A stretch of 64,000 nucleotides of DNA from NCBI RefSeq assembly GCF_900177405.1, contig NZ_LT840185.1:1-64000 (forward strand), in the 5' to 3' direction. A program made the position numbers and the translations under genes. The DNA comes from Allosphingosinicella indica (GTDB taxonomy: Bacteria > Pseudomonadota > Alphaproteobacteria > Sphingomonadales > Sphingomonadaceae). The notes beneath the pieces were generated by a model. The model did no database searches. It worked only from the letters and a program-made list of their open reading frames with translations, and was not told where the DNA came from. This document shows, piece by piece, positions 1-6,863 of this stretch; position 1 is the first letter of the stretch, and each line of letters starts with the position of its first letter.

Positions 1-645
1 GACCTTTTGGACAAGGCGGAGGACCCCGCCAAGATGATCCGGATGATCATTTTGGAGATGGAGGAGACGCTGGTCGAGGTGCGCGCATCTGCGGCGCGGA
101 CGATCGCGGACCAGAAGGAGATGCGCCGCCAGATCGCGAAGCTCGATGCGCTGGCGGGCAACTGGACCGAGAAGGCCGAGCTTGCGCTATCGAAGGACCG
201 CGAGGATCTGGCGAAGGCGGCGCTGGTCGAGAAGCAGAAGGCCTCCGACCTTGCCGACCAGCTCAATGCCGAGATCGCGGTGCTCGACGATGCGCTGCGC
301 GCCTCGGAAGGCGACATCGCCAAGCTCCAGGGCAAGCTGCGCGAGGCCCGCGCGCGCCAGAATGCGATCATGAGCCGTCTGGAGAGCGCGCACCAGCGCG
401 CCCGGATGCGCGAGATGTATGCCGGCCCCAAGGTCGAGGACGCCTTCTCGCGCTTCGACCTGCTCGAGCGCCGCGCCGACATGGCGGAAGGCCATGCCGA
501 GGCACTGAGCCTCGCCGCTCCCGGCAAGACACTGGAGGAAGAGATATCCGAACTGCGGTCTTCCGAGAAAGTCGATGCCGAACTCGCCGCGCTGAAGGCG
601 CGGGTGAAGAGCGCGCCGCCGGCAGCCGAAAGCAAGGAGGGCTGA
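1..645 (+). CDS. pspA: Phage shock protein A (PspA/IM30), 5' end cut by window edge
   Basis: The frame is open through base 1 (reads DLLDKAEDPAKMIRM), so the true start lies upstream and about 15 residues are missing. The visible 214 residues are almost entirely predicted coiled coil rich in Glu, Arg, Ala and Lys, as in the PspA/IM30/Vipp1 family (about 220 residues). PspA binds the inner membrane under envelope stress and in enterobacteria also holds back the sigma54 activator PspF; pspF is not visible here. The identification rests on the conserved KAEDP..MI..MI.EMEE..VEVR start and on pspB and pspC following directly. The TTG at base 7 is an internal Leu codon, not a start. Confidence 0.95.
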   Translation, partial: DLLDKAEDPAKMIRMIILEMEETLVEVRASAARTIADQKEMRRQIAKLDALAGNWTEKAELALSKDREDLAKAALVEKQKASDLADQLNAEIAVLDDALRASEGDIAKLQGKLREARARQNAIMSRLESAHQRARMREMYAGPKVEDAFSRFDLLERRADMAEGHAEALSLAAPGKTLEEEISELRSSEKVDAELAALKARVKSAPPAAESKEG

Positions 646-649
646 GCGC

Positions 650-946
650 GTGAACGGCTTCGTCGCCATCGTCGCGATCTTCATCGGCCTGCCGTGGCTG
701 ATCCTCCACTACGTCACGAAGTGGAAGAGCGGCGCGACGCTGACCGGCGAAGACGAACGGTTGCTGGAGGAACTGCACAGCGCCGCGCGCCGCCTCGACG
801 AGCGCATGAACACGATCGAGCGCATCATCGCCGCCGAGAACCCCGGCTGGCAGCAGATCAGCGTCGACCCCGCCGGCATCGGCATCGAAGACCGTACCAT
901 CAACCGCGAAGACCGCATCACCCGCGACGATAGGAGGAGCAAATGA
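650..946 (+). CDS. pspB: Envelope stress membrane protein PspB
   Basis: A 98-residue protein with one N-terminal membrane segment (residues 3-22, FVAIVAIFIGLPWLILHY) followed by a basic TKWK stretch and an amphipathic helix (EDERLLEELHSAARRLDERMNTIERI), the PspB layout of anchor plus leucine-zipper-like helix. In enterobacteria PspB and PspC are the membrane sensors that pull PspA away from PspF. The start is a GTG 4 bases after the pspA stop, preceded by AAGGAGG. The charged tail after residue 65 (repeated EDR/NRED) is longer than in the 75-residue E. coli protein. Its stop overlaps the pspC start (ATGA). Confidence 0.9.
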   Translation: MNGFVAIVAIFIGLPWLILHYVTKWKSGATLTGEDERLLEELHSAARRLDERMNTIERIIAAENPGWQQISVDPAGIGIEDRTINREDRITRDDRRSK

Positions 947-1284
947 AGGGCCGCAATTTCCGCATCGACAGGAAGAACGGCAAGCTTCTGGGCCTGTGTG
1001 CCGGCATCGCCAACGCGACCGGCATCGACGCCACCTTCGTCCGCGTCGCGGTGGTGCTGGCGGTGATCCTGGGCAGCCCGTGGTTCATCGCGGCTTATTT
1101 CGCGGCGGCGCTCTACCTGCGCCATCGCGAGACGCGCGGCATCGCCGGCGGCAGCGACGCGGCGGCGATCCGCGAATGGCGCGAGGACCGCAGCGCGACG
1201 CTCGACCGCCGGATCGACGCGATAGAGCATGAAGCGATGTCGCGCGAAAGCCGGCTGGCCAAGGAAATCGAAGCACTGCGCTGA
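943..1284 (+). CDS. pspC: Phage shock protein C (PspC domain)
   Basis: A 113-residue protein. Residues 5-65 form a PspC domain: a basic N-terminus (FRIDRKNGKLLGLCAGIANATGI) and a hydrophobic hairpin (VRVAVVLAVILGSPWFIAAYFAAAL). The C-terminal half is a charged helix ending KEIEALR, the same type of ending as in the PspB-like proteins downstream, so the operon members may pair through coiled coils (inference). The ATG overlaps the pspB stop by 4 bases, and AGGAGG lies just upstream. It acts in the inner membrane as a partner of PspB and PspA. Confidence 0.92.
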   Translation: MKGRNFRIDRKNGKLLGLCAGIANATGIDATFVRVAVVLAVILGSPWFIAAYFAAALYLRHRETRGIAGGSDAAAIREWREDRSATLDRRIDAIEHEAMSRESRLAKEIEALR

Positions 1285-1304
1285 GGCGCGGATCGTTCAG
1301 GGGA

Positions 1305-1604
1305 ATGGAAATGAATTTCGGAAGCCCGATCTTCGTGATCGCCATCATTGTAATCTGCACGGCAGGCTGGGTCGTCACCACCTGGATACGCGCCAAACAC
1401 GGCTATCCGATCGAGGACCAGTTCTGGGGGATGAGCGAAAAGACGGAATCGCCTGATGCCGCCCGTGCCGCACAGTTGATGGCTGAGGAGAATGCTCGGC
1501 TCAAAGGCCAGATCGGCCGGCTGGAGGAGCGGATCGCGGTGATGGAGCGGATCGTGACCGACCCCGCCGAGCGCACTGCCGCCGAAATCGAGAAGCTGCG
1601 CTGA
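1305..1604 (+). CDS. PspB-like membrane/coiled-coil protein, first paralogue
   Basis: A 99-residue protein with an N-terminal membrane segment (IFVIAIIVICTAGWVVTTWI), the short motif RAKHGYPIED, and a C-terminal coiled coil (ENARLKGQIGRLEERIAVMERIV) ending AEIEKLR. The arrangement repeats that of PspB, and the gene lies 20 bases after pspC, so I read it as a divergent PspB-type member of the same operon. ATG-Glu-Met gives two candidate starts (1305 and 1311); the upstream AGGGGAATGG is a modest ribosome site. Function in the stress response is inferred only from position and architecture. Confidence 0.75.
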   Translation: MEMNFGSPIFVIAIIVICTAGWVVTTWIRAKHGYPIEDQFWGMSEKTESPDAARAAQLMAEENARLKGQIGRLEERIAVMERIVTDPAERTAAEIEKLR

Positions 1605-1708
1605 TGCCTGCTCTGCTCGCCTCCGACATGTTCTGGCTGACAATGGCGATCGGCTTCGTGCTCGTCACCGTCCTGGCCTGGCGCGGCGACGACCGCGAGG
1701 CGTTCTAA
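1604..1708 (+). CDS. 34-residue single-span membrane peptide in the psp operon
   Basis: A short frame starts with ATG at 1604, overlapping the previous stop (TGATG), and ends TAA at 1708. The product has Met-Pro-Ala-Leu-Leu, one hydrophobic segment (FWLTMAIGFVLVTVLAW) and a polar tail RGDDREAF. The stop-start overlap and the single well-formed membrane helix support a real translated peptide. Small single-span peptides are common in envelope-stress operons (E. coli PspD is one), but there is no clear sequence match, so the role is unknown. Confidence 0.55.
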   Translation: MPALLASDMFWLTMAIGFVLVTVLAWRGDDREAF

Positions 1709-1735
1709 AAAATGTGGCAGCGAAAGGAAATCTCC

Positions 1736-2071
1736 GTGGACATGGCAGACCAGATTCTTATCCCCGTTCTCCCTTGGCTGATCGGTGGCGGACTGCTGAT
1801 CGGCGGCGCGGCGATCGTCGGCTGGGTGTTCACCACCTGGCTGCGCATCCGCCACGGCTATCCGCTCGATGGCATGTGGGGCCAGGCGGTCTATCCGAAG
1901 AAGAACGAGGAGGCGATGGAGCGGGTGAAACTGCTCAGCCAGGAGAATGCGCAGCTCCGCGCCGAGTTGGGATCGATGAAGGACCGGCTGGCGAACGTCG
2001 AGAGGATCGTGACGGACGGCGGCTATTCGCTTACCCACGAGATCGAGAGTCTGCGCAAGCCGACCAACTGA
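1736..2071 (+). CDS. PspB-like membrane/coiled-coil protein, second paralogue
   Basis: About 111 residues with a membrane segment (ILIPVLPWLIGGGLLIGGAAIVGWVFTTW read in two parts), then LRIRHGYPLDG, close to RAKHGYPIED of the protein at 1305. A coiled coil follows (ENAQLRAELGSMKDRLANVERIV) and the end HEIESLR. The shared TTW..R.(K/R)HGYP and ERIVTD motifs show that the two proteins are paralogues. Start choice: AAGGAA at 1725-1730 favours GTG 1736 or ATG 1742; the farther ATG at 1712 has no ribosome site. Likely an inner-membrane partner in the Psp response (inference). Confidence 0.72.
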   Translation: MDMADQILIPVLPWLIGGGLLIGGAAIVGWVFTTWLRIRHGYPLDGMWGQAVYPKKNEEAMERVKLLSQENAQLRAELGSMKDRLANVERIVTDGGYSLTHEIESLRKPTN

Positions 2072-2094
2072 GTCGGTTCTAGGAGTTTTAGGGA

Positions 2095-2337
2095 ATGGGT
2101 CCGTTCGAAATGGTGGTGGCGATCGTCGCCATCACCGCCATCGCCAGCATTCTTCGCGCCCGCTATGGCATCCGCCGCAACCGCCATGGCGATGAGGTCC
2201 ATGTCGATGACGCCGAGAACCGCCGCCTTCGCGACGAGGTGAAGACGCTGAAGGATCGCGTCGCGACGCTGGAGCGGATCACCATCGAAAAAGAAAACAG
2301 CCTCGCCAACGAGATCGAGCGTCTGCGCGACCGCTAG
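2095..2337 (+). CDS. Short PspB-like protein, third paralogue
   Basis: An 80-residue protein: a membrane segment (MVVAIVAITAIASIL), a basic R.RYG.RRNRHG turn, and a coiled coil (ENRRLRDEVKTLKDRVATLERI) ending NEIERLRDR. It is the shortest of the three PspB-like proteins and closes the operon. AGGAG sits 9 bases before the ATG. The shared pattern of membrane anchor, HG turn, ENxxL coiled coil and EIExLR ending indicates serial duplication. Possible mixed oligomers with PspB and PspC are inference. Confidence 0.7.
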   Translation: MGPFEMVVAIVAITAIASILRARYGIRRNRHGDEVHVDDAENRRLRDEVKTLKDRVATLERITIEKENSLANEIERLRDR

Positions 2338-2387
2338 GCGGCGCGCTGGTGCCGGCTGGGTTTCCAGCCGGTAGACGCCGACAAGCA

Positions 2388-2478
2388 GATGGATCCCGGA
2401 TCAGGTCCGGCATGACGATCTGGGGTGCCCGGCGGGGCGTGTATGGATTGCTTCGGCGCTTCGCTTCTCGCAAGGACG
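2388..2478. repeat. Intergenic palindromic repeat, half of type A joined to half of type B
   Basis: The 170-base gap before sufE contains ATGGATCCCGGATCAGGTCC followed by GGCATGACG (type A arm) and then TATGGATTGCTTCGGCGCTT with TCTCGCAAGGACG (type B arm). Both arms recur elsewhere in this window as complete inverted pairs. Here only one arm of each remains, so it is a hybrid or decayed copy. Confidence 0.65.
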
Positions 2479-2507
2479 AGGCACCCCTTCCGCTTCCGGA
2501 CTGACTG

Positions 2508-2915
2508 ATGCCCGCGCTCGACGATATATTTGCCGATTACGAACTGCTCGATGCGGACGACCGTTATCGGCTGCTGATCGATCTCGGCCGCGATCTCGAG
2601 CCGATGCCCGAAGCGCTCAAGACCGATGCGACGCTGGTGCGCGGCTGCTCGGCGGCGGTGTGGATCTATCCGACGATCGGCGACGACGGCCGCCTCCACT
2701 TCCTTGCGGACAGCAATGCGGCGATCACCAAGGGGATCGTCGCGCTGGTGCTGCTGACGGTTCAGGACCGCAGCGCAGCCGACATCGCCGCCGCCGATAT
2801 AGAGGGCGCGCTGGCGCCGTTCGACCTCCGGAACCAGCTCAGCTCCAATCGCACCCAAGGCATTCCCAACATGATCGCGCTGATCCGCCAGACCGCGAAG
2901 CGCTACGCGGCATGA
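2508..2915 (+). CDS. sufE: SufE family sulfur acceptor protein
   Basis: A 135-residue SufE-fold protein. SufE takes persulfide sulfur from a cysteine desulfurase (SufS) and passes it to the SufBCD scaffold for Fe-S cluster assembly. The acceptor cysteine is Cys47 in VRGCSAAVW, matching the conserved V.GC.S.VW motif; the C-terminal SSNRTQGIPNMI is also characteristic. No sufBCDS genes are in the window. Its stop overlaps the start of the thioesterase gene by 4 bases, so the two are co-translated. Confidence 0.93.
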   Translation: MPALDDIFADYELLDADDRYRLLIDLGRDLEPMPEALKTDATLVRGCSAAVWIYPTIGDDGRLHFLADSNAAITKGIVALVLLTVQDRSAADIAAADIEGALAPFDLRNQLSSNRTQGIPNMIALIRQTAKRYAA

Positions 2916-3367
2916 GCGACGCGATCGACTGGACGCGGGCGTTCGACCCGGAGAAATTCGCCGGCATCGCCGCGCAGATCGGTCACGGCGGCGCGCTCGG
3001 TATCGTCTATCACGCGCATGGCGAAGACTGGGTGGAACTTGCCCTCCCCTATTCGGAAACGCTGATCGGCGTGACGGAGACGGGCGTGATCGCCTCGGGG
3101 CCGATCATCAGCTTGATGGACATGGCGACCAGCATTTCGGTTTGGGCGCGGATCGGCCGCTTCCGGCACCAAGCGACGCTCGACCTCAGGATCGACTATC
3201 TGAGGCCCGCGACGCCCGGCCGGACCATCATCGGCCGCGGCGAATGCTATCGGACGACGAAGACGGTGGCGTTCGTGCGCGGCACTGCACACGACGGCGA
3301 TCCCGACGATCCGATCGCCCATGTCTCGGGCACGTTCATGGCGATGGGCGAGGTTCCGCCCGCCTGA
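2912..3367 (+). CDS. PaaI-family hotdog thioesterase
   Basis: 151 residues starting at ATG 2912 inside the sufE stop (ATGA). The sequence carries a hotdog-fold acyl-CoA thioesterase signature: ETGVIASGPIISLMDMATS at the active-site helix, where PaaI-type proteins usually have G...ALAD, then LDLRIDYLRPATPG and IGRGEC. It probably hydrolyses an acyl- or aryl-CoA in the cytoplasm; the substrate cannot be read. Coupling to sufE is seen in the sequence, but a shared function is not evident. Confidence 0.82.
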   Translation: MSDAIDWTRAFDPEKFAGIAAQIGHGGALGIVYHAHGEDWVELALPYSETLIGVTETGVIASGPIISLMDMATSISVWARIGRFRHQATLDLRIDYLRPATPGRTIIGRGECYRTTKTVAFVRGTAHDGDPDDPIAHVSGTFMAMGEVPPA

Positions 3368-3376
3368 TCGGTTCAG

Positions 3377-3910
3377 TCAGCGCGACAGCGCCGCGCGCCG
3401 TTCTTCGGATTTGCGCAGCACGTCATAGGCAGCCTGCACCGCGCGGAAGCGCGCCGCGGCTTCCTCGCCCTTGTTAAGATCGGGGTGATTGGCCTTCGCG
3501 AGCCGGCGATAGGCGAGGCGGATATCGTCGAACCCCGCGCCGCTCTCCAGCTCCAGCACGTCGAGCGCGCGCATCTCGTCGCGGCTGCGGGTGCCGTCGC
3601 CGGGACCGCCCCAGCCATAGTGCGAGGCGTTGGCGAACCCGCCGGCGTCGCGCCGCTCGCCCGCCTCGCGCGCGGCGGCATCCTCGGCGCTCAGCCCCTC
3701 GAAATAATTCCAGCCGCGGTTGTATTCGGCGGCGTGGCGCTCGCAGAAATACCAGCGCTCGGGGCTGTTGGGGGATTTTGGCGCGGGGCAATCGCCCGGC
3801 TCCTCGCAGCCGTGCCGATCGCACAGCCGCACCTGCGTCGCGCCACGCTCGCTGCCGTAGCCGCGCCAGCGGGGGAAACCCCAGTCGTTCGATCGTCCCG
3901 GCCGTGCCAT
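3377..3910 (-). CDS. J-domain co-chaperone-like protein with C-terminal DnaJ domain
   Basis: About 177 residues from ATG 3910 (MARPGRSND); an in-frame GTG at 3946 would add 12 residues. The last 60 residues form a J domain, with helix II YRRLAKANHPDLN carrying the HPD tripeptide that stimulates Hsp70 ATPase. The N-terminal half has four Cys and several His (LCDRHGCEEPGDCPAP ... WYFCERHAAEYNRGWNYF), a pattern that could bind zinc. This layout of N-terminal Cys/His module plus C-terminal J domain differs from DnaJ. Client and role are unknown. Confidence 0.85.
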   Translation of the reverse strand: MARPGRSNDWGFPRWRGYGSERGATQVRLCDRHGCEEPGDCPAPKSPNSPERWYFCERHAAEYNRGWNYFEGLSAEDAAAREAGERRDAGGFANASHYGWGGPGDGTRSRDEMRALDVLELESGAGFDDIRLAYRRLAKANHPDLNKGEEAAARFRAVQAAYDVLRKSEERRAALSR

Positions 3911-3967
3911 TGCGCCAAGATAGACAAGCCGCATCGGCTTCGCCACCCGCGGCGCCGCGAAAAGAAT

Positions 3968-4348
3968 GCCAGAGGGTCTGTAAGCCGGGTTCTGTCCACC
4001 CCGTCATCCGGGGATGGGCGGCCATTCCTCTAGGAGACGGATTGCTCCGCCCCTCAAGCAACCAACCCGGGCGACGGGCCGGAACCAGGCCCATGCGCCG
4101 CCCCTATTCGGTCTTGCTCCCGGTGGGGTTTGCCGTGCCGCCCCCGTTGCCGGGCGCGCGGTGGGCTCTTACCCCACCCTTTCGACCTGACCGCGCCGAA
4201 ACGCGGCGGACTGCTTTCTGTGGCACTTTCCCTGACCCCGGACGAAGCCCGAAGCCGCCGGACGTTATCCGGCACCGTGTTTCCGTGGAGCCCGGACTTT
4301 CCTCGCCCCGACATATGTCGAGCCGCGGCCGCCCGACCCTCTGGCGGC
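3968..4348 (-). ncRNA. rnpB: RNase P RNA (bacterial type A)
   Basis: The plus strand shows the reverse complement of a type A RNase P RNA. The 3' end has the AAGCCGGGTTCTGT signature near 3981, the middle carries the conserved P4/J elements, and the termini pair through GCCAGAGGGTC (3969-3979) and GACCCTCTGGC (4335-4345), forming helix P1. The 381-base length fits the family. The RNA matures 5' ends of tRNAs together with RnpA. Its 5' end falls directly after the amidase stop codon at 4351, so its promoter must lie in the amidase gene, or it is processed from a longer transcript. Confidence 0.93.
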
Positions 4349-4350
4349 GC

Positions 4351-5046
4351 CTATCTAACGATTCCGCGCTCGCGATCCAAGAGCAGGCTGAGGAGGATCG
4401 CGCGGCTCTCGCCGTCGATCACGCCGTCGATCAGTTCGGGGCGGAAGCGGCGCTGGAAGGCAACGGTGGCTGCGCGGCCGTCGGCGACGTCATAGCCAAA
4501 GCGTTCGAGCGCGAGGAGGAAGCCGGCATCGGTCCAGTGCGGATCGGCGAGGCCCTTGGTGGGGCGGGCGATGGCGAGGCCGAGCTTGGCGAGCCGCGCC
4601 CAATCGAACAATTCGCCCGGATCCTGCTTGCGGCTAGGGGCGATGTCCGAATGGCCGACGACGTTGGATTTGGAGATATCGCGGCGGATCATGATGTCCG
4701 ACACGAGCGGAATCAGTGCCGCCATCTGCGGCTCGGGAAACGGCCGGTAGCCGAATTCGTGGCCGGGGTTGACGATTTCGATGCCGATGCTCGCCGAATT
4801 GACGTCGCGGATGCCGCGCCAGTGCGAACGGCCGGCGTGCCAGGCGCGCTTCTCCTCATCCACCATGCGCAGCACCTGCCCGTCTTCCGAGACGAGATAG
4901 TGGCAGGAAACCTTGGCCTCGGCATCGGACAGGCGGGCGATGGCGGAGGCCGCGTCCTGCATGCCGGTGTAATGAAGGACGAGGATCGAGACCGGCAGCT
5001 CGCGATCGTCGAAATTGGGCGAAGGCGTGTCGATCGCGTCGATCAT
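4351..5046 (-). CDS. N-acetylmuramoyl-L-alanine amidase (Amidase_2, AmpD/AmiD type)
   Basis: 231 residues. The amidase_2 domain contains VLHYTGM (first zinc His), WHAGRSHWRG, SIGIEIVNPG with the catalytic Glu, and VVGHSDIAPSRKQDPGELF with the remaining zinc His/Asp ligands. A C-terminal peptidoglycan-binding-like helix bundle follows (ALERFGYDV..VAFQRRFRP). No signal peptide is visible, so a cytoplasmic AmpD-like role in muropeptide recycling is more likely than secretion. The gene ends immediately before the RNase P RNA on the same strand and follows chpT by 11 bases. Confidence 0.88.
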   Translation of the reverse strand: MIDAIDTPSPNFDDRELPVSILVLHYTGMQDAASAIARLSDAEAKVSCHYLVSEDGQVLRMVDEEKRAWHAGRSHWRGIRDVNSASIGIEIVNPGHEFGYRPFPEPQMAALIPLVSDIMIRRDISKSNVVGHSDIAPSRKQDPGELFDWARLAKLGLAIARPTKGLADPHWTDAGFLLALERFGYDVADGRAATVAFQRRFRPELIDGVIDGESRAILLSLLLDRERGIVR

Positions 5047-5057
5047 CGCCGCATCCC

Positions 5058-5693
5058 TCAGGCCGGAAGCGAGGACCCGAAGAGCAGCAGTCCTTCCTGC
5101 TCGTCGGCCACCTGAACATCGCCGCCGCCTTCACGCACCAAGCTGTGGACCAGCCAGGCCGCGGCGGCGCGCGGCGCCACTTCATTCTCGTCGATATCGC
5201 CGCTCAGCACGCGCTTGAGCTCGGGATCGAGGACGATGCGCGTGCCTTCCGCGCGGACGACGATCTCGACGCCCTTGTCCGTTCGCTCGACGCCGACGTC
5301 GAGCCGCCCGCCGCGGACCAGCGCATCGCCGGCGATGAGGACGAGATTGAGCAGCACCTTGAGCGCCGCCTTGCTGATCGTCGGCTCGTCGACCATCCAG
5401 CCGAGCTGAATGCGGCCATCACCCCCGAACAGGCCCTCGATCGCGACGCGCGCCTCGCGAGTGTCTACCTCGTCAGCAAAACCGCCGGCCGCGCCGAACG
5501 CCAGGCGAAAGAATTTGAGCTTGTTGGCCGACGCCCGCGCGCTTTCGGCGAGCAGTTCGAGGCAGCGGGCGCGCATCTCGGGATCATGTTCGTCGGCGAG
5601 CAGCTCGATGCCGTTGTTGAGCGCGCCGACCGGCGACAACAGATCGTGGCACAGCCTTGAGCACAACAGGCTGGCGAATTCGTGGGATTTCAT
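5058..5693 (-). CDS. chpT: Histidine phosphotransferase ChpT
   Basis: 211 residues from ATG 5693. The start motif MKSHEFASLLCSRLCHDLLSP with GALNNGIELL is typical of ChpT, with phosphoryl-carrying His16 in CHDL. The rest is a degenerate HATPase-like domain without clear ATP-binding boxes, as in Caulobacter ChpT. In alphaproteobacteria ChpT relays phosphate from the hybrid kinase CckA to CtrA and CpdR, which control the cell cycle or, in sphingomonads, motility and related traits. A longer start at 5753 lacks the conserved beginning. A CtrA-like site lies about 85 bases upstream. Confidence 0.88.
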   Translation of the reverse strand: MKSHEFASLLCSRLCHDLLSPVGALNNGIELLADEHDPEMRARCLELLAESARASANKLKFFRLAFGAAGGFADEVDTREARVAIEGLFGGDGRIQLGWMVDEPTISKAALKVLLNLVLIAGDALVRGGRLDVGVERTDKGVEIVVRAEGTRIVLDPELKRVLSGDIDENEVAPRAAAAWLVHSLVREGGGDVQVADEQEGLLLFGSSLPA

Positions 5694-5773
5694 GCGCAAT
5701 CGCCCCTCGTGGCGGCTCAACAGTCCGTCGCGTCCCCTATTGGCCGCTTGCACTTAGGCTTGCAAGGCGATGG

Positions 5774-5788
5774 TTTACGCCGCGTTAA
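5774..5788. promoter_or_regulatory. Candidate CtrA-binding site between chpT and rluD
   Basis: TTTA-CGCCGCG-TTAA differs by one base from the CtrA consensus TTAA-N7-TTAA. It lies in the 160-base divergent gap between chpT and rluD, where a promoter for chpT would be expected. Single near-matches are not rare, though AT-rich tetramers are uncommon in DNA of this GC content. Confidence 0.4.
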
Positions 5789-5853
5789 ATGCGGGGCTGC
5801 GATGGCCCCGCGCCCCTTGAAAAACCGCGGCCGCGACCCATCTTTCCTACAGG

Positions 5854-6810
5854 ATGTCTGGGGGGGCCTCGACCATAAATGTGACACTGGGCGCGGAGGC
5901 CGCCGGATGGCGGCTGGACCGGGCGCTGGCATCCGCCATCCCCACCCTGTCCCGCGAGCGGCTGAAGGCGCTGATTTCGAGCGGGCAGGTCGCCGGGCCG
6001 GGCGGCGCGGCGGTGCGCGATCCGGCCACGAAGGTGCGCGAAGGCAGCGATTACGCCATTTCCGTCCCTGCCCCCGCGCCGGCGCATAACGAGGCGCAGG
6101 ACATCGCGCTCGAAATCGTCTTCGAGGACGAGCATCTGCTGATCGTCGACAAGCCCGCGGGGATGGTGGTCCATCCTGCGGCGGGAAATCTCGACGGGAC
6201 ACTGGTCAACGCGCTGCTCCACCATTGCGCGGGGCGGCTTTCGGGCATCGGCGGGGTGGCGCGGCCGGGGATCGTCCACCGGATCGACAAGGACACGTCG
6301 GGGCTGCTCGTGGTCGCCAAGACCGATGTCGCGCACGAAGGCCTTGCCGCGCAGTTCAAGCGGCACAGCATCGACCGGCGCTACAAGGCGATCGTCGCGG
6401 GTGTGCCGCTGCCGCGATCGGGCACGATCGATGCACCGCTCGCGCGCTCGGCGTCCAACCGCAAGAAGATCGCGATCACCGGCGAAGGCCAGGGGCGGCG
6501 CGCGGTGACGCATTACCGGGTCGAGACCGTCCTCAGGGACGCGGCGCTGGTCGAATGCCGTCTCGAAACGGGGCGGACACACCAGGTGCGCGTGCACATG
6601 ACCTCGATCGGCCATCCGCTGCTTGGCGATCCGGTCTACGGCAGCACGCGAAAGGCGCATCGTGCGGTTCTGGAAACACTGGGTTTCCGCCGCCAGGCCT
6701 TGCACGCGGCCAAATTGGAGTTTATTCATCCGGTTTCGAAAAGAAACCTGTCGTTCGAAAGCGCCGTTCCGTCGGATATGCAGGAACTGTTCACAGCGCT
6801 TTCCGTATAG
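5854..6810 (+). CDS. rluD: 23S rRNA pseudouridine synthase, RluD/RluA family
   Basis: 318 residues. An N-terminal S4 RNA-binding domain (WRLDRALASAIPTLSRERLKALISSG) is followed by the RluA catalytic domain. The active-site motif GIVHRIDKDTSGLLVVAK carries the catalytic Asp145, and ECRLETGRTHQVRVHM and GHPLLGDPVYG are conserved. RluD makes pseudouridines in helix 69 of 23S rRNA; RluC is the main alternative, and the S4 domain plus length favour RluD. ATG 5854 follows ACAGG. The gene lies 53 bases upstream of rpoH on the same strand. Confidence 0.9.
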   Translation: MSGGASTINVTLGAEAAGWRLDRALASAIPTLSRERLKALISSGQVAGPGGAAVRDPATKVREGSDYAISVPAPAPAHNEAQDIALEIVFEDEHLLIVDKPAGMVVHPAAGNLDGTLVNALLHHCAGRLSGIGGVARPGIVHRIDKDTSGLLVVAKTDVAHEGLAAQFKRHSIDRRYKAIVAGVPLPRSGTIDAPLARSASNRKKIAITGEGQGRRAVTHYRVETVLRDAALVECRLETGRTHQVRVHMTSIGHPLLGDPVYGSTRKAHRAVLETLGFRRQALHAAKLEFIHPVSKRNLSFESAVPSDMQELFTALSV

Positions 6811-6863
6811 AAGATGTGCCGCGCGGCGTATCGAATCGCGCGCACCAGGGAGAATGCGAATCC

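Noticed and set aside
1-2337. Prophage, because of the name phage shock
   Set aside because: Psp genes are stress genes; no integrase, capsid, tail or lysis genes are present.
3778-5115. A 445-codon plus-strand frame covering RNase P RNA
   Set aside because: It reads through the RNA gene and opposite the amidase; composition is that of shadow frames.
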